Assembly: GCA_944325865.1 (NCBI GenBank)
Contig: CALVBS010000002.1
Location: 248,001-312,000, forward strand
Direction: 5' to 3'
DNA from: Candidatus Gastranaerophilales bacterium
GTDB lineage: Bacteria; Cyanobacteriota; Vampirovibrionia; Gastranaerophilales; Gastranaerophilaceae
DNA: 64,000 nucleotides
Part shown: one piece after another, positions 50,655 to 59,351 of the stretch
Position numbering within the stretch: position 1 is the stretch's first letter
How the letters are laid out: each line of letters begins with the position of its first letter
Made by a program: the position numbers and the translations under genes
Notes under the pieces: generated by a model
What the model was told of the DNA's origin: nothing
Databases searched by the model: none
What the model saw: only the letters and a program-made list of their open reading frames with translations

Positions 50655-53024
50655 CTAGGCAACACCGCATAAATTGTCAATTTCAGAAATTTCATCTTCC
50701 AGAAGTCCTTTTTGGAAAAGTTCGCATTCTTCAGCCATATTCAAAATCTCTTCATATTTAGGATTATGCAAAACATGAGAAAGGTCGTCGATACCCTTAT
50801 ACTCAATAATATATTCTGACGGATGTCTTTCCTTAATTTTTATAAATTCGCAATCCTCATACATATTCAGCAAACTTTCAATAAGCGGGATTGATTTTCC
50901 GAGAAAACTTGCACATCTGCCAAGCTGTACATGTCCGTTATTATTATTTCCCGCAAATTTAAGCATTCCCGAAAACGTTTTTAAAAAGTCCTTTTCATCA
51001 AAATATTTAATATCATAATTCATCATATGAATACTTTTTGCACAAGAATCTTTCACAATCATTTCAAAAGTTTCTCTGTCTGCAGGGTAGTCAAAAAACA
51101 TAACAGAATCACACTGCGGAATATTTTCACGCGTAAAAGTTTTTTCCGAAATATTCTTAAACGGTTTAAGCATTTCAAGAATTTGTCTGTTTTCAGCAAA
51201 TACCATAATATTCTGTTTGGTATTTCCGACATAATCGTTTACCTGTGGAAGAATATCCGTTTTTTTACGGTGGTCGTAAATTTTTAAATGATTTTGTTCC
51301 TCAGCAGATTCTTCTTTTAAGTATTCGGAATGAATGTCGTCAACAATAAGCTGAACAGAAACATTTCCGTTAAATTCATTAATCTGCGGATGGAAAGCCA
51401 CATCAAGCGGATCTCCGTTAACAAGTGAAATATCACCCATCTGCCAGCGGATACAATTAAATTCACTATCACCTTTTTGAACAGTCAGACGGAGATGATT
51501 TTTGTTCTCACCCATTAATTTTTTCTGCTTAATTTTTAAATTTTTCATAGCAAAAACAGGGCTGGGATTAGATGCTCCGAACGGTTCCATACGTGAAATC
51601 TCTTCAACCAGATCTACCGTAATATCATCCGGCGTAAGTTCTAAATCCACTTTTAAAAATGGTTTTAAATCTTTACCTGTTGACATTTCTTTTACAATTT
51701 TCAAGAGATTTTCTTTAACTTGTTTGAAAGGAACCTTGTCCGGAGAAAAAGAAAGTCCCGCAGCGAGTGAATGTCCTCCGAATCCGTCAAGCAATTCACC
51801 AATTTGGCTTATCGCTTCATAGAGATGAACCCCTTCAATACTTCTGGCAGAACATTTTATCTGTTTTGTTTCTTCCGAATATGTCATAAGGAATGCAGGT
51901 TTATAATATTTTTCAACAAGCTTTGACGCAACAATTCCGATAATTCCGACATGCCACTTTGAATTAAAAAGTACAATAGCAGGGTTCCTGTTACCCTCTT
52001 TTTGCACCATTTCATCGGCTTCGGCAAAGATTTCCTGACAGAGATTCTGGCGGACTTTATTAAACTCTTCAAGATTTGTAATTGCCATTTCAATTTCCTG
52101 CGGATTATCGGAAATAAGCAGTTTAATGGCTTCTTCAACGGTATCAAGCCTTCCTGAGGCATTAATTCTCGGAGCAACTCCGAATGCAATAGTTTCTGCA
52201 TTCAACCCTTTTTCAACATTATATCCCGCACGTTCAAGTAAACGTTTCAGGCCGTAATGCTTGCCCTGTGCTATTAAGTTAAGCCCGCGGGTTACAATAT
52301 ATCTGTTTTCCCCGACCAGAGGAACGACATCGGCAACAGTACCCACAGCAGCATAAGGAAGAATTGATGTTATAAAATCAGTTTTTTCATAATGCTGCAG
52401 AAGAGCGGTTGCGACTTTAAAGGCAACACCAACTCCTGCAAGAGAGGTCAAAGACAGTATATCTTTTGCCGATAACTTTTCATCCAGAGCATACGGAGCT
52501 TTTGGATTAATTATTGCATAAGCTTTAGGTAATTCTTCAGGGGCTTCGTGGTGGTCAGTTATTATTACATCAATTTTGAAACTGTTTATAAAATTAACAG
52601 CTTCAGCATCAGAAATCCCGCAGTCAACGGAAATAATAACTTTCGGTTTAAGAGCTGTCATAAGTTTGACAAGAGCTTTTGTGTCAAAACCGTGGCCTTC
52701 CTTTTCTCTGTCAGGAATAAAATAATTCACATTGGCCCCGAGATGAGTAAGTGTCCTGTACAAAAGCGAAGTTGACGTAACTCCGTCCGCATCAAAATCG
52801 CCGTATATAACAATCTTTTCCTGATTATCAATAGCTTTTGACAATCTTTCAACAGTTTTAGGCATATCAGTAAAAACATAAGGAGAATACGGAGTAAATT
52901 CAAGCGGATTTAAAAATTCCCGCATTTCCTCTTCCGTCTTTATCCCTCTTGAAATTAAAAGTCTTTTTATTAAAGATTTTTCATCGGAATCAACTTTATT
53001 AAATATCCACTCTCTGATAGCCAT
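50655..53024 (-). CDS. recJ: Single-stranded-DNA exonuclease RecJ
   Basis: A 789-residue exonuclease: VIYGDFDADGVTSTSLLYRT, VISVDCGISDAEAVNF, VIITDHHEAPEELPKAYAII (DHH), VAFKVATAL, GFGGHSLAAGLSFSP (DHHA1), an OB-like C-terminal domain, and an extra C-terminal region of about 200 residues as in many RecJ. 5'-3' ssDNA degradation in repair. The start is MAIREW (53024); a longer frame reaches 53069. All Asp/His ligands are present. Confidence 0.95.
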   Translation of the reverse strand: MAIREWIFNKVDSDEKSLIKRLLISRGIKTEEEMREFLNPLEFTPYSPYVFTDMPKTVERLSKAIDNQEKIVIYGDFDADGVTSTSLLYRTLTHLGANVNYFIPDREKEGHGFDTKALVKLMTALKPKVIISVDCGISDAEAVNFINSFKIDVIITDHHEAPEELPKAYAIINPKAPYALDEKLSAKDILSLTSLAGVGVAFKVATALLQHYEKTDFITSILPYAAVGTVADVVPLVGENRYIVTRGLNLIAQGKHYGLKRLLERAGYNVEKGLNAETIAFGVAPRINASGRLDTVEEAIKLLISDNPQEIEMAITNLEEFNKVRQNLCQEIFAEADEMVQKEGNRNPAIVLFNSKWHVGIIGIVASKLVEKYYKPAFLMTYSEETKQIKCSARSIEGVHLYEAISQIGELLDGFGGHSLAAGLSFSPDKVPFKQVKENLLKIVKEMSTGKDLKPFLKVDLELTPDDITVDLVEEISRMEPFGASNPSPVFAMKNLKIKQKKLMGENKNHLRLTVQKGDSEFNCIRWQMGDISLVNGDPLDVAFHPQINEFNGNVSVQLIVDDIHSEYLKEESAEEQNHLKIYDHRKKTDILPQVNDYVGNTKQNIMVFAENRQILEMLKPFKNISEKTFTRENIPQCDSVMFFDYPADRETFEMIVKDSCAKSIHMMNYDIKYFDEKDFLKTFSGMLKFAGNNNNGHVQLGRCASFLGKSIPLIESLLNMYEDCEFIKIKERHPSEYIIEYKGIDDLSHVLHNPKYEEILNMAEECELFQKGLLEDEISEIDNLCGVA

Positions 53025-53115
53025 ACCTGAATAATAGCACAAATTAAGGGGGGTGCAAACATTTAACAATTATTCAGCAGCATATATATTTAATAATAAA
53101 TTTCAGTTTAAAAAG

Positions 53116-53150
53116 TTGCGGCATACCACTTTAAGGGTATGCCGCAAAAA
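53116..53150 (-). terminator. Terminator of the EF-hand gene
   Basis: TTGCGGCATACC / GGTATGCCGCAA 12-bp stem; on the minus strand it is followed by CTTTTTAAACTG. It lies 45 bases beyond the stop at 53192. Confidence 0.8.
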
Positions 53151-53191
53151 TCTTTCCTTTTTCTGCACAAAGTGCTGACCAGAATATGTTA

Positions 53192-53752
53192 CTAGGAATT
53201 GTTGTTATTTTTATATCTGTAACTCAACATACTGTAAGTATCTGAAGTAGAACTTGATTCACTTCCGTAAAATACTGACATGTCAGTTGCAAATTTGTTG
53301 TTAAACTCATCTTCTTTTTCCAATCTGGCACAATTTACGCTGTATGCAGAAATCTCCGCACTTGTAATTCTGCCGTCATGGTTTGTATCCATATCGTCAA
53401 AATGTTCAAGAATATTACTTATCGTATCTTCCGAAAGTCCGCTTGCACCCGATGCATACAACTGGGTTAATTCCTGTCTTGTCAAACCCTGAGCAGACAT
53501 TCTGTTTGTTAAATTAGTCATTTCCGTTGATGAAATTATACCGTCATTATCCTGATCTATCTGCGAAAAGTTTGTCTGCAAATAAGATGCAAAAGTATTA
53601 TTAAGATACGGGGCTTTTGTAGAATCACCCTGTGCTTTTGTTATATTTTCAAGTGTAACTCCGTTTGGATACTGGGCTGCAAGGTATGAGTAAGTATTGG
53701 TTAACCCTGCATAGATACCGGTTAACAGAGAACTTCCGTTAGAATTTGCCAT
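53192..53752 (-). CDS. EF-hand calcium-binding protein
   Basis: A 186-residue protein with two canonical EF-hand loops: DQDNDGIISSTE (residues about 69-80) and DTNHDGRITSAE (about 118-129), with Asp at 1 and 3, Gly at 6, Ile at 8 and Glu at 12. The N-terminus SSLLTGIYAGLTNTYSYLAA is mildly hydrophobic; no clear signal. The C-terminus is Ser/Asn-rich (SSSTSDTYSM). It should bind two Ca2+ ions. Ca-dependent adhesion or signalling is a guess. RBS AGAGGAGC. Own terminator. Confidence 0.88.
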   Translation of the reverse strand: MANSNGSSLLTGIYAGLTNTYSYLAAQYPNGVTLENITKAQGDSTKAPYLNNTFASYLQTNFSQIDQDNDGIISSTEMTNLTNRMSAQGLTRQELTQLYASGASGLSEDTISNILEHFDDMDTNHDGRITSAEISAYSVNCARLEKEDEFNNKFATDMSVFYGSESSSTSDTYSMLSYRYKNNNNS

Positions 53753-53884
53753 AATATAGCTCCTCTTGTTTTAACTCATGACCATGTTAATGATTTTTTT
53801 GAAATTGTCAAGAGTATAACGGTTGAAATTTCTACCATCAATAATATTCAATAGAGCTGCAATCTGACCCAATAGTTTTTGACA

Positions 53885-53912
53885 AGAAAAAAGGCAATGT
53901 CTCCATCGCCTA
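53885..53912 (-). terminator. Terminator of the GGDEF-like gene
   Basis: Minus-strand reading GGCGATGGAGACATTGCC followed by TTTTTTC: a short stem, about 60 bases after the stop at 53971. Confidence 0.55.
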
Positions 53913-53970
53913 AATAACCAGATTTTACACTATAAGTGTTCAGAAAGGAAGTTTTTTCCGCAACGCCTTA

Positions 53971-54843
53971 TTATTCTCCGAGATTAATCTGCGAAAATTG
54001 AACAATTTTGTTTTTTCCGCGTTTTTTAGCGTTGTATAATGCGTGTTCCGCATATCTAATAATTGTATTAACATCCTCATCAACATTTTCAAGACACGGA
54101 TAAGTCGAAATTCCCCCTGAAATTGTAATAGGATGTCTTTCCTCTTCTCCGGCAGGAATAAATTCCATCTTCTCAATATCACGTCTGAATCTTTCCGCAA
54201 AAAGATAAGCATTCTCCTCAGAGGTATTAGGAAGGATTAAAAGAAATTCTTCATCACCGTAACGAGTTAAGATATCTTCTTTTCTTATCAACTGTTTAAG
54301 TTTATCGGCAATAGAACGTAACAAGACATCACCCCAGTCATATCCGTAGATATCGTTAACAACCTTAAAGAAATCAAGGTCGAACAAAAGACAGGAAAGT
54401 TTTGTTCCGTAACGTTTTGCTCTTGACATTTCCTGCTCAAGACGTTCGTGAAGATATTTTCTGTTATGAAGTCCTGTCAATTCATCTGTTGTAGATACCT
54501 GAAGAAGCTTGTCTCTGAGTTCTTTAATTTTTAATAAAGATTTAGCACGAATTACAAGTTCTTCGTTATCAACGGGAGTCTTAATCAAGTCGTAAGTCAC
54601 TGCACGAACAATCGTACCCTTAAACGGTTCACCGATAAAAAGAACAGGTGATTTAAATTTAGTAGTCATTAAAACATCTTTAAGATTAGGAACATCCTCA
54701 ACCACAACCAATGCAGGGTTAAGCATTTCGTATTCTTTTAATTTTTCCGCATCTTCAATTCTGACATTTGTTTCATCAATGCCGGCCAGTACATCAGCCA
54801 ATGCAGACTCTTTTTTGTTTGTATAAACAATAATATTTTTCAT
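53971..54843 (-). CDS. Diguanylate-cyclase-like protein (receiver-like domain + GGDEF, variant signature)
   Basis: A 290-residue soluble protein. Residues 1-115 look like a degenerate receiver domain (KNIIVYTNKKESALADVLAG, NPALVVVEDVPNLKDVLMTT, LIKTPVDNEELVIRAKSLL; the phospho-Asp position is unclear). About 125-285 is a GGDEF domain: DELTGLHNRKYLHERLEQEM, LSCLLFDLDFFKVVNDIYGY, and the signature read as RY-GDEEF (196-200) instead of GGDEF/GGEEF. The inhibitory I-site RKED (187-190) is present at the usual distance. It may make c-di-GMP, or be a binding-only variant because the second Gly is Asp. Start 54843. Confidence 0.85.
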   Translation of the reverse strand: MKNIIVYTNKKESALADVLAGIDETNVRIEDAEKLKEYEMLNPALVVVEDVPNLKDVLMTTKFKSPVLFIGEPFKGTIVRAVTYDLIKTPVDNEELVIRAKSLLKIKELRDKLLQVSTTDELTGLHNRKYLHERLEQEMSRAKRYGTKLSCLLFDLDFFKVVNDIYGYDWGDVLLRSIADKLKQLIRKEDILTRYGDEEFLLILPNTSEENAYLFAERFRRDIEKMEFIPAGEEERHPITISGGISTYPCLENVDEDVNTIIRYAEHALYNAKKRGKNKIVQFSQINLGE

Positions 54844-54934
54844 TATTAAAGCTTCCTTTTCTATACTCTCTCTTAACGGAAAGTGTATCATATAGCCCGT
54901 AAACTTTCAATTTGTTACAATTTTTTAATGTTTA

Positions 54935-55612
54935 TTATAAATAAAGCCACAAAACGATTCTGGCATATTTTGCAATTAAAACGGCAATATAGCTAAAAAT
55001 AAAATCATAAACTATCTTTAAACCGCTCTGCGATACAAGCCAGCTTCCCACAAAACCCCATCCCGTATGCTTCAATACGGCAAGCCCCATCATATAAGAC
55101 AATCCCACAAGATGAATTAAAAGCACACTCAAAAAAACAGCCTTAGCCGTATTTTTATATGTATAACCGCCTTTTTTCAAAATTGTCCCGAGCAGAAATC
55201 CTGCAGGAATGTATGCGAGAATATAGCCGAAACCATATTCAAAAACATATCTCCAGCCTCCTCCGAGTGCAAAAACAGGCATTACAAAAAGTCCTATGAG
55301 TATGTATAGGATAATACTCGTAATCCCGAGCCTTCTGCCAAGCAGTCCGACAATAAAAAGAACGGCAGGAATTTGCGGAATAAATTGATAAGTATATAAA
55401 AAATCTTTAAATTTCAGCGGTTCACCGGAAAATAATTTTGCGGGAATTATAAGATGCGTAATATCAAGCTGTAAAAATGTTGATATTACAAGCAAAAAAG
55501 AGCAGAAAAGTATAAGCACAAGGCTTCCTATACTGAATCTTACGCCTTTTTTCTTAGGCTTAACCGTTTTAACACGGAGTTTTTTTTCTGCTGCTGCTTC
55601 CTCTCCCGTCAT
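54935..55612 (-). CDS. bioY: BioY-type biotin transporter S component
   Basis: A 225-residue membrane protein: hydrophilic N-terminal 22 residues (EEAAAEKKLRVKTVKPKKKG), then six hydrophobic segments with VFALGGGWRYVFEYGFGYIL, AYIPAGFLLGTIL, the BioY-like G-GY-xxP-(x)-GY pattern. Uptake of biotin with an ECF ATPase/transmembrane module encoded elsewhere. Overlaps the end of rimI by 4 bases (ATGA), so they are coupled. Biotin or another vitamin could be the substrate. Confidence 0.82.
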   Translation of the reverse strand: MTGEEAAAEKKLRVKTVKPKKKGVRFSIGSLVLILFCSFLLVISTFLQLDITHLIIPAKLFSGEPLKFKDFLYTYQFIPQIPAVLFIVGLLGRRLGITSIILYILIGLFVMPVFALGGGWRYVFEYGFGYILAYIPAGFLLGTILKKGGYTYKNTAKAVFLSVLLIHLVGLSYMMGLAVLKHTGWGFVGSWLVSQSGLKIVYDFIFSYIAVLIAKYARIVLWLYL

Positions 55613-56142
55613 AAGATATTAACTGCCTTTGTTAACTGTGCAAATTTCTCTTTGTAATTCTCTTTAAATTTATCGTAAAAAATGTTTTCTGTCCACATTA
55701 TTAAAGCATCTTCATTATTATCCTGATAGTAGCCTTTTCTTGTGCCGAGGGAATGAAAACCGTATTTTTCATAAAGTCCTATGGCAGCCTCGTTGCTTAC
55801 CCGAACTTCAAGGGTTATGTATTTAACCATATTTTTGCGGCATTCTTCAATAATACTTGTTAAAAGTGCTTCTCCGACATGGTGGCGTCTGTATTTTTTT
55901 GCAACCGCAATATTTGTAATATGGGCTTCTTCAAGAATTTCCCAGCTTCCGGCATAACCGATAAGCTCACCGTCGGAATTAAATGCACTGTAATATTTGG
56001 CAAGTTCGTTAGACAGTTCGTTAAAAAAAGACTCTTTTGACCAGTGATGTTCGCCGTATGCCTCAGCTTCAATCGCAATCACCTGCTCAATATCTGCGGC
56101 CTTCATTCTTTCAATTTTTACGGTAAAAAGAGTATCCTGCAT
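55609..56142 (-). CDS. rimI: Ribosomal protein S18 alanine N-acetyltransferase
   Basis: A 177-residue GNAT: IERMKAADIEQVIAIEAEAY, SKESFFNELSN, EEAHITNIAVAKKYRRHHVG EALL (acetyl-CoA loop R-R-x-x-V-G), YITLEVRVSNEAAIGLYEKY, GFHSLGTRKGYYQDNNEDALIM. This fits RimI, which acetylates the N-terminal Ala of S18. The final 30 residues are an extra tail. Directly followed by bioY with ATGA overlap. Confidence 0.88.
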   Translation of the reverse strand: MQDTLFTVKIERMKAADIEQVIAIEAEAYGEHHWSKESFFNELSNELAKYYSAFNSDGELIGYAGSWEILEEAHITNIAVAKKYRRHHVGEALLTSIIEECRKNMVKYITLEVRVSNEAAIGLYEKYGFHSLGTRKGYYQDNNEDALIMWTENIFYDKFKENYKEKFAQLTKAVNIL

Positions 56143-56317
56143 AAAAAAATCTTAGCACGCTGAAAAGTTATGTGCAATTTGTTTAGAGTCATATTACAAA
56201 CTCAAACTTTTGTTCTGAGTATAGAAAAAAATGAAAATTTTCTTGAATCTTGAAACATCAGATACGGGCATCAAATCACTAATTTTGCAATCATGCAGTC
56301 GTACATGCCTGATAAAT

Positions 56318-56346
56318 CCCCCTGTATCCTCCTTTAAAAAAGGGGG
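56318..56346. repeat. Poly-pyrimidine/purine hairpin
   Basis: CCCCCT (56318-56323) and AGGGGG (56341-56346) pair, enclosing TCCTCCTTTAAAAA, which can also pair in a shifted form. Same style as the repeats at 24399, 26567 and 56421. Confidence 0.6.
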
Positions 56347-56420
56347 CAAAATTATACCTCTCTTTTAAGGAAAGTGACACATAGTGACAGAAGGGGTTAA
56401 TAAATGTGGAAAAAATTATG

Positions 56421-56438
56421 CCTCCCTTTTAAGGGAGG
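56421..56438. repeat. Purine/pyrimidine hairpin
   Basis: CCTCCCTT-TT-AAGGGAGG, a perfect 8-bp stem. Related to the hairpins at 24401, 24607 and 26567. Confidence 0.7.
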
Positions 56439-56478
56439 GTATATATAATAAAAAGTATTAACTGCTAAATAATTCAAG

Positions 56479-56511
56479 GACGGAAGTTTTTCAGTTTGAA
56501 AAACTTCCGTC
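56479..56511. repeat. Perfect 15-bp inverted repeat
   Basis: GACGGAAGTTTTTCA (56479-56493), loop GTT, TGAAAAACTTCCGTC (56497-56511). 35 bases after the end of the minus-strand gene at 56547. No adjoining T-run, so it is not a classical terminator, though the internal T5 could work that way. Confidence 0.85.
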
Positions 56512-56546
56512 AGCTATCTCCATATCTCGCTTTTAAATCTTAACAA

Positions 56547-56774
56547 TCAACGGGCGAAACCCTCGTTATGATATTTGAGCAGTCGTGCAAGATGCCATTC
56601 CCTTGCTTCGGCTTCTTCAATAGTGTTTTTTATATCCTCAAGTTCTGCAAGCAGTGTCTGCAAATCTTTTCTTTGGGAAACGTATGCCTGTTGCTGCTGT
56701 GCATGAGGTTCGCCAGCTTCCGTCCAGCCCATTGAAAAACAGTTGTTTTCAAAGATTTCATTCATATCAAACAT
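56547..56774 (-). CDS. Small hypothetical protein
   Basis: A 75-residue acidic protein: MFDMNEIFENNCFSMGWTEA, AYVSQRKDLQTLLAELEDIK, NTIEEAEAREWHLARLLKYH. Residues about 30-70 are a probable coiled coil. Start ATG 56774 with GGAGGG seven bases upstream. It follows the 70-residue gene at 56794 by 19 bases in the same direction. No family is recognised. Confidence 0.6.
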   Translation of the reverse strand: MFDMNEIFENNCFSMGWTEAGEPHAQQQQAYVSQRKDLQTLLAELEDIKNTIEEAEAREWHLARLLKYHNEGFAR

Positions 56775-56793
56775 ACACACACCCTCCGACTTA

Positions 56794-57006
56794 TTAATCT
56801 TTTTGCGTAATAAATGAATGGAACAGGTCGATTAAATCGAATTTTCCGTATTTTTCAGGTGCCGGCAATCCATCATACTCACTGTCGCCTGTAACTTTAT
56901 GCAAATCTCTTACCTGCTGATAGTCAAGCGAATCAAAATTGAAACTTGTCATTTCAGCATAGTCAACCATTAAATCTTCCATATCCATAACTTTTTTATC
57001 TTTCAT
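56794..57006 (-). CDS. Small hypothetical acidic protein
   Basis: A 70-residue protein: MKDKKVMDMEDLMVDYAEMT, SFNFDSLDYQQVRDLHKVTG, DSEYDGLPAPEKYGKFDLID. Acidic and soluble, no recognised motif. It precedes the 75-residue gene at 56547 and is divergent from mnmE. AGGAGTGT-type RBS before the ATG. The two small genes are probably one unit. Confidence 0.6.
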   Translation of the reverse strand: MKDKKVMDMEDLMVDYAEMTSFNFDSLDYQQVRDLHKVTGDSEYDGLPAPEKYGKFDLIDLFHSFITQKD

Positions 57007-57154
57007 TACACACTCCTTTTATTGACTGATAACAGTTAAAATATCGGAATGCTTTCTCAAAAACTTTAAGATTTTAAATAATGTTGTTACATAATTTTAC
57101 ATAGCGTAAAATCCATTTGGATAAGTTCAAATTCTTTTGCTATATAATAAAATT

Positions 57155-58489
57155 ATGAATATTATTCAGGAATTTGACACGATTACGGCAATAGCAACCC
57201 CTCTCGGCACAGGCGGGGTCGGAGTGATTAGAATTTCCGGCGATACAAGTTTTGATATTATAAAAAAAATTTTCTCAAAACAAAATCTTGAAGCCGGCAG
57301 GATTGCACACGGATGGATTACAGACAACGGTAAAAAAATTGACGAAGTGCTGGTGTTACCGTTCAAAGCTCCAAACAGCTATACCGGTGAAGATGTTATT
57401 GAAATTCACTGCCACGGCGGAATTAACGTTGTAAGAAATATTCTCGACCTTGTATTAAAAAACGGGGCAAGAACTGCAGAACGCGGTGAATTTACCAAAA
57501 GAGCTTTTTTGAATAAAAAGATGGACCTGTCGCAGGCAGAAGCCGTTGCAGACTTAATCCATGCAAAAACAAGAAACTTCGCAATCCAATCAGCTAAGAA
57601 TCTTTCAGGTGTTTTAGGCGAAAAGATTTCCGAAATAAAAAAAGAAATTTTTGAAACACTGTCCAAAATCATTGCAGGTATAGATTTTCCCGAAGATGTT
57701 GCCGAACCCGAATACTCTTATTTGATTGCAAGTTTTGAAAAAGCTTTAAAAGAAATTGATGAAATTTTATCCTGTGCAAAGTCATCAGATATTTTACGCC
57801 AGGGTGTGAAAATTGCTATAGTAGGGAAACCAAATGTCGGGAAATCGTCACTGTTTAATAAATTGTTAAATGTTGAGCGGGCAATAGTAACGGATATTGC
57901 AGGAACAACGCGGGATGTTATTAAAGAAAATCTTGACTGGGATGTTGCAATAACGCTTATCGACACTGCCGGAATCCGCAAAAGCGACGAAGTAGGTAAA
58001 GTTGAAGAAATCGGAATTGAATATTCCAAACAGTCTGCAGATGAGGCTGATCTGGTGCTTTTCATTTATGATGCAAGCCACGGGATGAATGACGAAGATA
58101 AGGCTATCCTTGATTTGATAAAAGATAAAAATCATTTAATTATCGCAAACAAATGCGATTTAGTATCTGAACAAATTGACGGGGCAATAAACATATCCGT
58201 TGAAAACGGTTCCGGAATAGAGGAATTAAAGAACAAGATAAAAGAAATTGTATGCAATTTTTCATCCGACGATACAGAATTTATAACAAACAAACGTCAG
58301 CAGGACTGCCTTGAAAAATGCAGAGAAAGTTTGGTTAATGCTCTGGATGCAGCAAAAGCCGGAGAACTTCAGGATTTGATTTCAATAGATTTAAAATCGG
58401 CACTTCTTTATCTTGACGAAATTACGGGTGAAGTTATTACCGATGAAATTCTTGAGAATATCTTCTCTCATTTCTGTATCGGCAAATAA
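57155..58489 (+). CDS. mnmE: tRNA modification GTPase MnmE
   Basis: A 444-residue GTPase: DTITAIATPLGTGGVGVIRI at the N-terminus, FKAPNSYTGEDVIEIHCHGG, TERGEFTKRAF-type AERGEFTKRAFLNKK, KIAIVGKPNVGKSSLFNKLL (G1), DIAGTTRDV, DTAGIRKSD (G3), ANKCDL (G4) and the C-terminal FCIGK with the active Cys. With MnmG it makes the 5-carboxymethylaminomethyl (or 5-taurinomethyl-type) wobble uridine in tRNA. Start chosen at ATG 57155; a TTG six codons earlier is possible. Full length. Confidence 0.97.
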   Translation: MNIIQEFDTITAIATPLGTGGVGVIRISGDTSFDIIKKIFSKQNLEAGRIAHGWITDNGKKIDEVLVLPFKAPNSYTGEDVIEIHCHGGINVVRNILDLVLKNGARTAERGEFTKRAFLNKKMDLSQAEAVADLIHAKTRNFAIQSAKNLSGVLGEKISEIKKEIFETLSKIIAGIDFPEDVAEPEYSYLIASFEKALKEIDEILSCAKSSDILRQGVKIAIVGKPNVGKSSLFNKLLNVERAIVTDIAGTTRDVIKENLDWDVAITLIDTAGIRKSDEVGKVEEIGIEYSKQSADEADLVLFIYDASHGMNDEDKAILDLIKDKNHLIIANKCDLVSEQIDGAINISVENGSGIEELKNKIKEIVCNFSSDDTEFITNKRQQDCLEKCRESLVNALDAAKAGELQDLISIDLKSALLYLDEITGEVITDEILENIFSHFCIGK

Positions 58490-58541
58490 ATTGTCCGGAA
58501 AATATGCTTTATTTTAATTGTTTAAATATATATTAGCCAAC

Positions 58542-59273
58542 CTATAGCTGAAGAGTGGTAAAATTCAGATTCTTTTTAAAAAGATTATCTATTAATTTTG
58601 CATTTTTTTCTTTTTCAAAGTCTGATATAGGCGGATTATTAAAATCCCGGATTGTTTGAGTATGGTCAGTATAGTAGCAGGTAGTTTTAACCATCTTATT
58701 ATCTTTAAATTCGTATTTTGATACCGAACTTATTATATTTGAATCTTTTTTATAGTTAATACATTGTTCAACCCGTTCGGTTAAAGGATTAATTTCTTTA
58801 ACCATGCTTATGCTCTTCCCGTCCGGACGAAAAATTGAAATACGTGTAACCCTGTCATAAATACTGTGGTATTCATGGATTGATGTAATTTTATTTTCAT
58901 CCCGAAGACTATAGTTAACTGTTTTCAATTTTTTTCCGGATTTTCTGTTATATTCAGTGACAGATTTGTAGAGTGTGTAATTTGTCGTTCTGATTTTTTG
59001 ACCTGTTTTTTCATCGTATTCATCAACTGATTTAATTTTTTTGTCATTAAAGTAATCATAATAGTTTGTTTTAATTTTTGCTCCTGATTCTTTGTTATAA
59101 AAATGAATACGGTCAATTTGCGAGGAATTTCGTCTGTAAACAATTTCCTGATTATATTTTTCATCAGGATTGTAAGTTAAATTCTTGTTCAGCAAATCCA
59201 GAAATTTGGACTGCGGTAATACAAAATACTCCGGAATAGGGTTTTCCGCAGGTTTTGGCAATGTTGATATCAT
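58542..59273 (-). CDS. DUF2963-like repeat protein
   Basis: A 243-residue protein with about five or six repeats of the type YNKESGAKIKTNYYDYFNDKK, I-SVDEYDEKTGQKIRTTNY, TEYNRKSGKKLKTVNYSL, roughly 20-24 residues with a Y-x-G-x-K-(I/L)-K/R-T-x-Y core. I recall this as DUF2963, a repeat common in phytoplasmas and some other bacteria. The N-terminus MISTLPKPAENPIPEYFVLP has no signal. Charged, probably exposed or interaction-forming. RBS AAGGAGAATTTGC. Single gene. Confidence 0.7.
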   Translation of the reverse strand: MISTLPKPAENPIPEYFVLPQSKFLDLLNKNLTYNPDEKYNQEIVYRRNSSQIDRIHFYNKESGAKIKTNYYDYFNDKKIKSVDEYDEKTGQKIRTTNYTLYKSVTEYNRKSGKKLKTVNYSLRDENKITSIHEYHSIYDRVTRISIFRPDGKSISMVKEINPLTERVEQCINYKKDSNIISSVSKYEFKDNKMVKTTCYYTDHTQTIRDFNNPPISDFEKEKNAKLIDNLFKKNLNFTTLQL

Positions 59274-59351
59274 GCAAATTCTCCTTATAGTTAAAATTTA
59301 ACTTTAAGGTATTATATTTCCATGAATATCTTTAATTAATTCCCCGGTCGG

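Larger units (their letters stand above)
56143..56546. other. Intergenic region with several hairpin repeats
   Basis: About 400 bases with no gene. It contains purine/pyrimidine hairpins at 56318-56346 and 56421-56438 related to the 24399 repeat, and a perfect 15-bp inverted repeat at 56479-56511. Otherwise AT-rich. Confidence 0.6.
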
